Shown here one piece after another: positions 57,011-64,000 of a stretch of 64,000 nucleotides of DNA. The DNA is from a virus, in the IMG/VR virus record IMGVR_UViG_3300036398_003487, positions 62,001 to 126,000 of that record. One strand, 5' to 3'. Each line of letters begins with the position of its first letter. Position 1 is the first letter of the stretch. Under the pieces are notes generated by a model. The model made no database searches and was not told the DNA's origin. It saw only the letters and a list, made by a program, of their open reading frames with translations. Position numbers and translations under genes: made by a program.

Positions 57011-58899
57011 ATGTCTTTTATGATTGAACTTTTTAATTTTTGTTCTAAAGACTTAATATCATCTTTAACGCCTTCGATATAATCGTGAAGATGTTGTCTA
57101 ACACCTTGTTTGATTTGTTTATCGTCAAATTTAATTGATTGGGATACAATACCTTTTAATCCCGTTTGTTCACCATTATTTGTTTGTGAAGATGTTTCAA
57201 TTGCTTTTGATATTGCCTCAGGGACATCATATTCATTTCTAAACATATCTTTAGCAGATACTTTATCTAATTCTGATTTAATACTTTTACCAAGTTCAGA
57301 CGATGGTGAAACTTCCAATTTGCCTAAGATATATTCTATTGCTCTGTTTTTAAATTCAGATTCTTTTCCTTGAAAAACAACGTCAAATGATTTTTCAAAT
57401 TCTGCATTGGTTGCTTCATTGATATTATTATTTCTAAATTTAGTTAACGTATCGAAGAATTTTCTATAATTTTGTTTGTTAAACTGTTCTGATAGGGTAC
57501 TCAAAGATTTTTCATTCTTCTTTGATTTTAATTTGTTTTGAATAGTTTCTTTAATCATTTTACCTTCCTGAAATACTTTTAATTTAGTTTTCACTCTACT
57601 TTCTAAATCCGTTTTTAACCAATTTGAATTTTTTGAATTACACATTTGAATAGCCCTTTGAACTGTTTCACTTCTATCTGAAGATGATTTTAAAGCATTT
57701 CTTAAATTAACACATAAATTTCTGTTAGCACCTGCCGATAAAATTACTTCAGCACTTGAGTCCGCAGGTGTATCTGAAAGTCTAACGTTTTTAGTTCGTC
57801 CTTCTTCACTTCTACCACCTGAAACATATGGTGTAACTTCTTCACCACTATCCTTTAAAAACTTAGTAAATAAATCACTCTTCCTATCAACACGAGTAAG
57901 TTCGTCTCTCATCCAAACTTTATGTAACGACAATAATCTAACAATTGGATGCTGGTAAATTTGATGTTCTCCACTATCTTCATCCATCCAAACATCATTA
58001 TCCCAGTCAATATCATTGGCATCAAAACCACAAAAATCAGATGGTACTAAATTACCATACCAACCTTTTTCACCTGACCATTCGATAAATTCTTTAGCCT
58101 TTTGATTTAATTTATCAACTCCTTCTCTTTTATATTTTTTTTCAAATAAATTACCTAAAGTCCAAGGCTCGCATTTTCTTTTTTCTGATTCAATTTGTTT
58201 TTCAAACCCAACATCAAGACCTTCACCAGTTTTTAACCAATTTTCGTTTTCATCTTTAATTTGTTTACCTAACGCTTGTAAAGCTGAGTTAGGTGAATTA
58301 AGTAAAAATTGAATAAACTCATTACCATATTCTTCCCAAGCGATTTTAATAGAATCAGCATCGTCTTGGATATTTGAAATAATATCTCTAATATTTTTTT
58401 GTTTGAAAAAACCAACACGAAAACTTTTTAACCATTTTCTGAATTTATTTGACCTATCAATAGTATTAATTGGAAATTCAACTTTTTTAGATAATTCAGT
58501 TTGTTGTTGTGGTGATAATTTTAAAAAATCTCCTTTGTTATCCTTCCAAGCCAGTTTTATACAATTATTTTTAAATGACATACCTTTTTTATTTTCAAGT
58601 TTGTCACTACCACATTTAAAATCCGGGCGATTTACTGACATCCAAGCTCTAAAAGCATCACCTTGAGCTTGGTCTTTTGGGTGGTCTAATGTTACATCAA
58701 CCTTACCACTTTTTTCAGGAGTATCCTTTTTAGGTAATTCTTTTGTACTATCACCTTTTTTAGGTAATTCTTTTGTACTATCACCTTTTTTAGGCAATTC
58801 TTTTGTACCATCACCTTTTTTAGGTAATTCTTTTGTACCATCACCTTTTTTAGGTAATTCTTTTTCAATTAAAAGAGTATTTTTATTCATATATTCCAT
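57007..58899 (-). CDS. Large virion-type protein with N-terminal KELPKKGD repeats
   Basis: 630 residues from ATG at 58899, which overlaps the previous stop (TGATG). The N-terminus MEYMNKNTLLIE is followed by five tandem decapeptides of KELPKKGDGT type. A module DAFRAWMSVNRPDFKCGSDK and SFKNNCIKLAWKD (about 77-118) is also found in the 62544 protein; a weaker copy NKFRKWLKSF...IKIAWEEYG follows. The rest is helical and charged, with an EWSGEKGWYGNLVPSDFCGF patch that hints at an enzyme or binding surface. No known domain. Likely a large ejected or internal virion protein (inference). Confidence 0.6.
   Translation of the reverse strand: MEYMNKNTLLIEKELPKKGDGTKELPKKGDGTKELPKKGDSTKELPKKGDSTKELPKKDTPEKSGKVDVTLDHPKDQAQGDAFRAWMSVNRPDFKCGSDKLENKKGMSFKNNCIKLAWKDNKGDFLKLSPQQQTELSKKVEFPINTIDRSNKFRKWLKSFRVGFFKQKNIRDIISNIQDDADSIKIAWEEYGNEFIQFLLNSPNSALQALGKQIKDENENWLKTGEGLDVGFEKQIESEKRKCEPWTLGNLFEKKYKREGVDKLNQKAKEFIEWSGEKGWYGNLVPSDFCGFDANDIDWDNDVWMDEDSGEHQIYQHPIVRLLSLHKVWMRDELTRVDRKSDLFTKFLKDSGEEVTPYVSGGRSEEGRTKNVRLSDTPADSSAEVILSAGANRNLCVNLRNALKSSSDRSETVQRAIQMCNSKNSNWLKTDLESRVKTKLKVFQEGKMIKETIQNKLKSKKNEKSLSTLSEQFNKQNYRKFFDTLTKFRNNNINEATNAEFEKSFDVVFQGKESEFKNRAIEYILGKLEVSPSSELGKSIKSELDKVSAKDMFRNEYDVPEAISKAIETSSQTNNGEQTGLKGIVSQSIKFDDKQIKQGVRQHLHDYIEGVKDDIKSLEQKLKSSIIKDI
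58725..58866 (-). repeat. 30-bp tandem coding repeat, five units
   Basis: Units of 30 bases with a few silent or Gly/Ser differences, encoding KELPKKGD(G/S)T. In frame and without spacers, so not CRISPR. Confidence 0.9.
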
Positions 58900-60284
58900 C
58901 AATATGACATTTCATATGTTTCACCATTTAAAACTAATTGAACTTTACTATCACTAATAACTTTAACAGAAGTAAAATCGGATATGTCATACCCATAATC
59001 AGTTTTAATTTTATCTATAATTTTAGTGTCGGTTGAAGTATTAATATCTCTAGGATATGTTGTTGGTATTATTTCATCTTCCTCAGTTTTTTTAGGTTCA
59101 CCTTCAACTACTGACCAATATTCATTCTCTCCTTGTGTTACTTTTTTAATAATATTTTTTGTATTATCCATAAATGTAATAGTTAAAACATCATTATCAA
59201 ATAATAAACTTTTGATATTTTTTTTAATGTTTGGGTCACTACCTGCAGAACCGGCATAATTTGCAATAATAAAATTTTGTAAATTTTTAGGTAAATCACT
59301 AAATGATTCTTTATAAGTTTCTTTCCATACATCTTTGTTTGAACCATATCTAAGCCTATCCCAGTTATACCAAACACCACCACCTAATAATGCAAGTCCT
59401 AATACTACTAACGCACCTTTCTTCCAACCTGATAAACCTTTCTTTAATTCGTCAACAGAGTCACCGGCCATACCCTCAAGTTCTTTCTTACCTTGTCTAA
59501 AAATTTTCATTCTTTCTAAGAATGATTTTTCATCACCACTTAACTCAATCATATAGTTAACCATTTCTTTTTGTGTTACACCAGCATTAATTATATCATC
59601 CTCAATTAGTTTTAAATCGGACATAGGAATTGGTTTTTTACCTAATTTTTTGGCTTGTAGTTCGTATAATTTATACATATTTTCAACCGAAGGAGTTGTA
59701 ATTGATTTAGTTTTAAGTGAAGTTAATTCAGATGCTAATCTTTCTTTTAGATATTTTTTCATTTGTACTCCTAAATCAGTTGCGTCAATTAACTGATTTT
59801 GTAATTTCACATATTCCGTATATTTTTCAGGAGACATTCTACTAATATATTTATCATAAGTTAACCCTGGTTGAATTTCAGAATATGAACCATCAGCCCT
59901 TTTTGTAAATCTATTAATGATTTGATTTAAATCAGGATTTGATTTTATAAAAGTAGTTTCTACCAAATTTTTAATTCTATCATCATTACTTCTTATTAAT
60001 GACGCTAACAATTTATCTTCTAATGTTGGTGACAGAGTTCCGGCTTTTAATTTTTGTAAGTTTTTAGCGAAAATTACGCTATCATCACCTAAAGCGGTTT
60101 TGAGTGTTTTTTCTAATGAAGGTATTTCTTTTTTTTCAAGTGACGTAAAAAGTTCGTCTGATGATTTATTAAAAAGTTTAGATAAATCGTCAATAAAAGA
60201 TGAAGGTATTTTACCTTCAATCAACAACGGCAAACCACTAATTTCTCTAAATCTATTAATTTCTGATAAAATTTCTTTTTTCAT
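58899..60284 (-). CDS. Large virion-type protein with one membrane segment
   Basis: 461 residues. The leader MKKEILSEINRFREISGLPLLIE, shown to residue 20 as MKKEILSEINRFREISGLPL, ends LIE then GK. The body is helical and charged to residue 285. A membrane helix lies at about 293-312 (GALVVLGLALLGGGVWY). The 150 residues after it are mixed and beta-rich (LTITFMDNTKNIIKK; SKVQLVLNGETYEMSY). A protein that crosses a membrane once with a cargo-like leader could take part in DNA entry. No family recognised. Confidence 0.6.
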   Translation of the reverse strand: MKKEILSEINRFREISGLPLLIEGKIPSSFIDDLSKLFNKSSDELFTSLEKKEIPSLEKTLKTALGDDSVIFAKNLQKLKAGTLSPTLEDKLLASLIRSNDDRIKNLVETTFIKSNPDLNQIINRFTKRADGSYSEIQPGLTYDKYISRMSPEKYTEYVKLQNQLIDATDLGVQMKKYLKERLASELTSLKTKSITTPSVENMYKLYELQAKKLGKKPIPMSDLKLIEDDIINAGVTQKEMVNYMIELSGDEKSFLERMKIFRQGKKELEGMAGDSVDELKKGLSGWKKGALVVLGLALLGGGVWYNWDRLRYGSNKDVWKETYKESFSDLPKNLQNFIIANYAGSAGSDPNIKKNIKSLLFDNDVLTITFMDNTKNIIKKVTQGENEYWSVVEGEPKKTEEDEIIPTTYPRDINTSTDTKIIDKIKTDYGYDISDFTSVKVISDSKVQLVLNGETYEMSY

Positions 60285-60298
60285 TTTTTCTTTTTTTT

Positions 60299-60305
60299 AT
60301 AAATA
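60299..60305 (-). promoter_or_regulatory. TATTTAT box, 14 bases before the 60284 gene
   Basis: TATTTAT on the minus strand followed by an A-tract (AAAAAAAAGAAAAA) and ATG. Confidence 0.5.
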
Positions 60306-60309
60306 TGTG

Positions 60310-62544
60310 TTAATTTGTAATTGGTTCATCAGAAATTTGTATTTCGTCTTCTAAATTTAAACTCTTTAAAAATTCTTCATCTAATTTTCTTAAATTTTCA
60401 TTAAGTTTTTTCATTTCGTTTTCAACGTCAACTCCTTTTTTCCCACCCGAAATTACCTCATTAATAGCCTTTTTACATTCTATACCAAGACTACCTGATT
60501 CAAATTTTGTTTTAATTTGATTCATTGTTTGACTATCTAAAGAACTTAAAGTTTGTAAAATTTTATTTTGTTCTGTTTCATCAAAATACGAAAGGGCTAA
60601 CTCCCAAAGTTTTTGTTCTTCTTCATTAATATTTTTACCTATTTTTTGACTAAAAATATCATTAATTTTTTTAACCAAAAATGTAACAGCAGGTGTTCCA
60701 TAAACTAAAATATTAATTAAAGGATTAGATATTTTTCTAGCTATTGGTGCTTTAGCAGTTTTCTTAATACCATCCACCACATCTTTACTCGCCTTTTGAA
60801 CAACGTCTTTATATTCTTCAGTACCAAGTTCTTTAATAACTCGTTGCTCTTGGGGTGTCATATTTTTTAACAAGTTATCAACTTGTGTTTTGGTTGAATT
60901 AGTAGGTAAAGATTTTAATTTTGATTCGACAGATTTGATGACTTCATCACCAAATTTTGCAGATTTTAATGCCGCCTTAACCGGACCTGATGCCATTAAT
61001 AAAGGTAAAAAGACATACGCCAAGTCCATTTTAATTGCATCATTATCTTGAGCATCAACACTTTTCTTTAAAGAATATAAATTAAGAGCAGTATCGGCCG
61101 CTAACTCAAGAAATATTGTTGCCGAAGGTCCTAAACCTAAACCACCTGATAATATTGCAATCGCAACCATACCACCCAACTGTATATATAATCCGTATTC
61201 ATTCCAAAACGCGCTTTCACAAGGTATTTTTGTTGAATCCCATTTCGCCATAAAAGATTGTCCTTTAGAATTTCTATAATATTTCCCAACAATTCTACCA
61301 TTTTTATTTTTTTTGGTTCCATTCATTATTTCTTCGAAGAATGACACGACAGCCTCTTCGTCACAATTTTGAAGAGCGTAATCAATTGCTTCTTTAGTAA
61401 ATAACTTATTAATTAATTCATTACTATATGCTTTATCTATTGTTTCTTTTTTATTTTTTTCTTCATATAAAACAATTAGTTCATCAAAAACCTCATCTTT
61501 AGTTTTTCCTTGTATATAAACTTTTATTTTTGTATTAGGTTCTGTCCAATAATTAAATTCATAACCCCCATAATCACCTGTTGTTTTATTATATTGTGTT
61601 AATGGTAATTCGGTTGGGAATTTTGAAAAATCAAAAATTTCAGCGTATTCTTTTTCTTGAATTTGTGACATTTCTCTTCTATGTTTTTCTTGATTTATAA
61701 ACTTAGAAGCATCTGATTGTGGTTTATCTCGTTGAGCCGTTATATCAACTTTTGGTATTTTTGACTTAGGGTTATATCCACTTAAATCGGCGGTTAAATC
61801 TTTGTAAACATCATAAACTTTTTTACCTTTAAACATACCCTCGTTAAAAGTTGCATTTGCTGCTTTATTAATATAGGAATTACAAAACGCCCCACTTCTT
61901 TCTAATTGATTTTTTTGTGCTAATTTTGGGTAAGAGTTATTAAACCATTCTCTAAACGCATCACCCTCTGTTTTATTTTTAAAAATACATCCCGAAGCAA
62001 CTGCCCTTTGTTCTGTTTTATTTTGTTGAGCACCTGTTTTTTGTTTTTGAAGTTCATCTAACAATTGACCTGATGTTTTTCCAAATAAATTTTGCATTTG
62101 AAAAGGGAATGCGGGTATTAATGTTGACTGAGGACCTGTTGGTTTAATACCGGCGTTTAATCCTTTAGATTTTCTATTCTCGTAATTTTTAAGAGATTTT
62201 ACGTAAATATCATTTTCCAAAACTATAGACGCCGGAGTAGGATTTGGTTTATTGAATCCTTGTAAACCAAAATCAGGGCTTATTGCTCCATACCCTGCGT
62301 CTGAAAATCCTTTTTGAATTTTCATTAAATCAGGTAAAGTAGTCGCCCTTAATCCATTTAAATAAGTTTCCCATTCAGGTCCTGAAAGTGTATTATTTTT
62401 AGATAATTTTAAACCTTGTTGTAAAATAGTCGGCCAAGTGTATTGTTCAGTTATTAACTGAGTATTTTCATTCAGTGTCTTTGACGAGTCGTAATTCATC
62501 ATTAACAATACTCTTTCTAATATTTCTTTTTGATTACTATTCAT
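60310..62544 (-). CDS. Large membrane-interacting virion-type protein
   Basis: 744 residues from ATG at 62544, overlapping the upstream stop (TAATG); a TTG at 62550 is less likely. The N-terminus EILERVLLMMNYDSSKTLNE with TQLITE then QY is a leader pattern (ITE site near residue 33). A module GDAFREWFNNSYPKLAQKNQ with AFCNSYINKAA lies near 197-240. Two long hydrophobic segments follow at about 457-485 (YIQLGGMVAIAILSGGLGLG; TIFLELAAD) and 505-525 (LAYVFLPLLMASGPV). The rest is charged and helical. Probably ejected into the cell envelope or internal (inference). Confidence 0.6.
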   Translation of the reverse strand: MNSNQKEILERVLLMMNYDSSKTLNENTQLITEQYTWPTILQQGLKLSKNNTLSGPEWETYLNGLRATTLPDLMKIQKGFSDAGYGAISPDFGLQGFNKPNPTPASIVLENDIYVKSLKNYENRKSKGLNAGIKPTGPQSTLIPAFPFQMQNLFGKTSGQLLDELQKQKTGAQQNKTEQRAVASGCIFKNKTEGDAFREWFNNSYPKLAQKNQLERSGAFCNSYINKAANATFNEGMFKGKKVYDVYKDLTADLSGYNPKSKIPKVDITAQRDKPQSDASKFINQEKHRREMSQIQEKEYAEIFDFSKFPTELPLTQYNKTTGDYGGYEFNYWTEPNTKIKVYIQGKTKDEVFDELIVLYEEKNKKETIDKAYSNELINKLFTKEAIDYALQNCDEEAVVSFFEEIMNGTKKNKNGRIVGKYYRNSKGQSFMAKWDSTKIPCESAFWNEYGLYIQLGGMVAIAILSGGLGLGPSATIFLELAADTALNLYSLKKSVDAQDNDAIKMDLAYVFLPLLMASGPVKAALKSAKFGDEVIKSVESKLKSLPTNSTKTQVDNLLKNMTPQEQRVIKELGTEEYKDVVQKASKDVVDGIKKTAKAPIARKISNPLINILVYGTPAVTFLVKKINDIFSQKIGKNINEEEQKLWELALSYFDETEQNKILQTLSSLDSQTMNQIKTKFESGSLGIECKKAINEVISGGKKGVDVENEMKKLNENLRKLDEEFLKSLNLEDEIQISDEPITN

Positions 62545-62804
62545 TACCAAATTTGATTTGCGGTACCTCGTTTAACACCCGAATCCCATTTTTCACCTTT
62601 CTTACCTAACATATTAGCCTTACCTCTGACAGTCGCATATAATTCATTCCAATTACTGCCTCTTTTATTCGTGTTAGATGTTCCACCTCCAGCAGCAGGA
62701 GCTGCTGCGTCTTGCTCACCTAATTCGTCTTTACTACCTTTTTTTCCATTATCAGTAGTTAATTTTTTAAGCAATGAAATTATGTAATCAACGTCGTGTA
62801 TCAT
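62544..62804 (-). CDS. Small Gly/Lys-rich protein
   Basis: 86 residues. A short helix (VDYIISLLKKL), an Ala/Gly linker (LGEQDAAAPAAGGG), and a basic end NWNELYATVRGKANMLGKKG with KWDSGVKRGTANQIW. The last pattern (W-x-S-G-x-x-R-G-x-A-N) looks like a short conserved motif. Likely an adaptor or DNA-binding virion piece; no family recognised. A TATTTAT box is six bases upstream. Confidence 0.55.
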   Translation of the reverse strand: MIHDVDYIISLLKKLTTDNGKKGSKDELGEQDAAAPAAGGGTSNTNKRGSNWNELYATVRGKANMLGKKGEKWDSGVKRGTANQIW

Positions 62805-62810
62805 TATTAC

Positions 62811-62817
62811 ATAAATA
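62811..62817 (-). promoter_or_regulatory. TATTTAT box, 6 bases before the 62804 gene
   Basis: TATTTAT within TTATATTTATGTAATA on the minus strand. It would drive the run 62804 to 60310. Confidence 0.5.
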
Positions 62818-62846
62818 TAAGTTAACCAATAAAAAAAGTGGAGTTA

Positions 62847-63182
62847 TTAGAATAAAAACGAAGGTGGTACTTTCTTTGGATTTGAACTATAGTATTCTTC
62901 CATAAATGATGTCAGTTCATCAGTATCAATTTCATATTCCTTTTCATCTGACGCTTCTTCATCAATTATAAGTTCGTCAGTATCTTCTTCATATATAATT
63001 GGGAAATCACTTGATTCGTAATCATAGTTTTCCAAAATGAAAAAACCGGACTTTTCAATAAAGTCCAGTTCAAATTCATGTTCTCTTATTTCATCATCAC
63101 CATCTTCCTCTAATCTAAAACTAACCTGTAGTATTTCAGATTTTGGATTATAGTAATAATCAACTATTTCTTTGATGTTCAT
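62847..63182 (-). CDS. Very acidic small protein
   Basis: 111 residues with about one third Asp and Glu (VSFRLEEDGDDEIREHEFEL; YEEDTDELIIDEEASDEKEY). Beta strands alternate with acidic loops. No family recognised. It starts one base after the stop of the Cys-rich gene. Confidence 0.55.
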   Translation of the reverse strand: MNIKEIVDYYYNPKSEILQVSFRLEEDGDDEIREHEFELDFIEKSGFFILENYDYESSDFPIIYEEDTDELIIDEEASDEKEYEIDTDELTSFMEEYYSSNPKKVPPSFLF

Positions 63183-63183
63183 T

Positions 63184-63645
63184 TTACAAAAGTCTCTTAA
63201 ACCAATTTAATGATTCACTGATATCTTCTTTAACTAACGGAGCTTTTGATTTTAGTTTGATACTTTCCTCAATTTCTTCCATAGAATATCCTTTAGTTCC
63301 ACACTCACATGTTTCACCTTCTTTCATTTCACCACATTGTTCACATTGTTCTCCCTCTTTCATAGATGAACACTGTTCACACATTTCACCTTCATATAAA
63401 CCATTACATTGTTCACAAACTTTTTTAAGTTTTCTATTAACTTCTTTGTTCGTATATTCTTTAACTTCACCCATATTAGATACTGTAATTCCTTTTTCAT
63501 CTAACGCCAAATTTTCTACATTAAGTATCTGTTCTTTTGGTGTGTTAAATCCACGAGTAACATATCCATCATATTGACTTTTGTGTTTATCTTGTATTGA
63601 TTCTTTTTCTTCTTTAGTAATATTCAAAAAAAATGCGTTTCTCAT
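63184..63645 (-). CDS. Cys-rich protein with CEQC repeats
   Basis: 153 residues. FLNITKEEKESIQDKHKSQY at the N-terminus is a helical segment. Residues about 75-120 hold CEQCNGLYEGEMCEQCSSMK, EGEQCEQCGEMKEGETCECG: five Cys pairs or near-pairs about 12 residues apart, each followed by an x-E-G-E turn. This looks like a string of small zinc ribbons or knuckles. The C-terminus is basic and ends NWFKRLL. Function unknown. Confidence 0.62.
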   Translation of the reverse strand: MRNAFFLNITKEEKESIQDKHKSQYDGYVTRGFNTPKEQILNVENLALDEKGITVSNMGEVKEYTNKEVNRKLKKVCEQCNGLYEGEMCEQCSSMKEGEQCEQCGEMKEGETCECGTKGYSMEEIEESIKLKSKAPLVKEDISESLNWFKRLL

Positions 63646-63662
63646 ATATAATTGTTTTCTAG

Positions 63663-63669
63663 ATAAATA
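63663..63669 (-). promoter_or_regulatory. TATTTAT box, 17 bases before the Cys-rich gene
   Basis: TATTTAT in the context CATATATTTATCTAG on the minus strand. It lies six bases from the divergent host-type promoter. Confidence 0.5.
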
Positions 63670-63674
63670 TATGG

Positions 63675-63705
63675 TTGATTGAATAATATTAATTTATTAT
63701 ATTTT
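63675..63705 (+). promoter_or_regulatory. Host-type promoter of the RmlC gene
   Basis: TTG at 63675-63677, a 20-base spacer and TATATTTT at 63698-63705. As at the glycan island, the last G is T. The ATG follows after four bases. Confidence 0.6.
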
Positions 63706-63709
63706 ACAC

Positions 63710-64000
63710 ATGGAAAAACCTTACCAACTATTACAACCAGTTTTTAAAGACCATCGTGGGTCTTTCACCCCAATTAAACTTTCTGACAAGTGGGTTCAAT
63801 CAAATATTAGTATAAACGACGATATATTTGTATTTCGTGGATTACATTATCAAGATGAACCAATGGCTCAAACCAAATTAGTTTCCGTTATTCAAGGAAA
63901 GATTATTGATTTTGTTATTAACTTGGATAAAGACAGTGAGAACTTTGGTAAACTTGAAACATTTGTTTTGACCTCAGGTGAATCGGTATATGTTCCAAAA
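63710..64000 (+). CDS. rfbC: dTDP-4-dehydrorhamnose 3,5-epimerase (partial, 3' end beyond the window)
   Basis: 97 residues seen. LLQPVFKDHRGSFTPIKLSD, INDDIFVFRGLHYQDEPMAQ and TKLVSVIQGKIIDFVINLDK, then ESVYVPK, match the RmlC family; the catalytic His is in RGLHYQ. The enzyme epimerises C3 and C5 of dTDP-4-keto-6-deoxyglucose. Unlike the shorter cupin at 19328 it follows the classical RmlC pattern. It may open a second glycan cluster to the right. Confidence 0.88.
   Translation, partial: MEKPYQLLQPVFKDHRGSFTPIKLSDKWVQSNISINDDIFVFRGLHYQDEPMAQTKLVSVIQGKIIDFVINLDKDSENFGKLETFVLTSGESVYVPK

Noticed and set aside
58725-58866. Regular 30-bp repeats as a possible CRISPR array
   Set aside because: Units are contiguous without spacers, in frame and coding for a decapeptide.

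Overview
The window looks like part of the genome of a large, very AT-rich tailed phage with a T4-type (myovirus-like) head. It carries a portal (gp20-like), a prohead protease (gp21-like), an acidic scaffold (gp22-like), a major capsid protein (gp23-like), a large terminase (gp17-like), a sigma factor that may be gp55-like, PhoH, dUTPase and probable baseplate proteins. No integrase or lysogeny gene was seen. Several features point to a Bacteroidota, probably flavobacterial, host: promoters of the TTG-N19/20-TAnnTTTG type, a bS21 beginning MLIIPV as in flavobacteria, a DUF4494-like protein, a DUF6576-like segment, and starts preceded by A/T-rich sequence rather than Shine-Dalgarno motifs. The host assignment is inference.

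Layout. 1-2435 (-): the larger part of a LamG-like virion surface protein with a Thr/Pro-rich tail. 2483-5020 (+): small proteins, including a WYL-domain protein. 5112-24052 (+): a glycan island with ten glycosyltransferases, sugar-nucleotide enzymes (WecB, Gmd, a compressed DegT aminotransferase, RmlC-like, RmlD-like, a UDP-sugar-epimerase-like SDR), an acyltransferase and a methyltransferase. A DEDDy exonuclease, dUTPase, PhoH and small unknowns are inserted in it. 24052-33298 (mostly +): the sigma-like protein, probable tail/baseplate proteins and small leader-bearing proteins. 33345-48125 (-): head morphogenesis and packaging, interrupted by a + strand bS21 gene at 38196. 48214-52691: a ClpC-type unfoldase, a small M20 peptidase, an unknown protein and a tmRNA. 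52721-63645 (mostly -): a two-domain peptidoglycan hydrolase, a DnaJ-type zinc-finger protein, a GAF protein, tRNA-Arg(UCU), an HNH protein and very large virion-like proteins. 63710 onward (+): the start of an RmlC.

How the parts may work together. Two promoter classes can be seen. Host-type promoters precede the glycan island, the tmRNA, the tRNA, the HNH gene, the peptidase gene and a few others. A 7-base box, TATTTAT, read in the direction of the gene, sits 4 to 34 bases before twenty starts, largely of structural genes; it is a candidate late promoter for the sigma-like protein at 24052. Many proteins begin with a short amphipathic leader ending in (L/I/V)xE, like the T4 capsid-targeting sequence cut by gp21. 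This suggests a set of cargo proteins packaged in the head. The tmRNA, bS21, ClpC-like unfoldase, DnaJ-type zinc-finger protein, tRNA and peptidase suggest the phage takes unusual control of translation and protein quality control.
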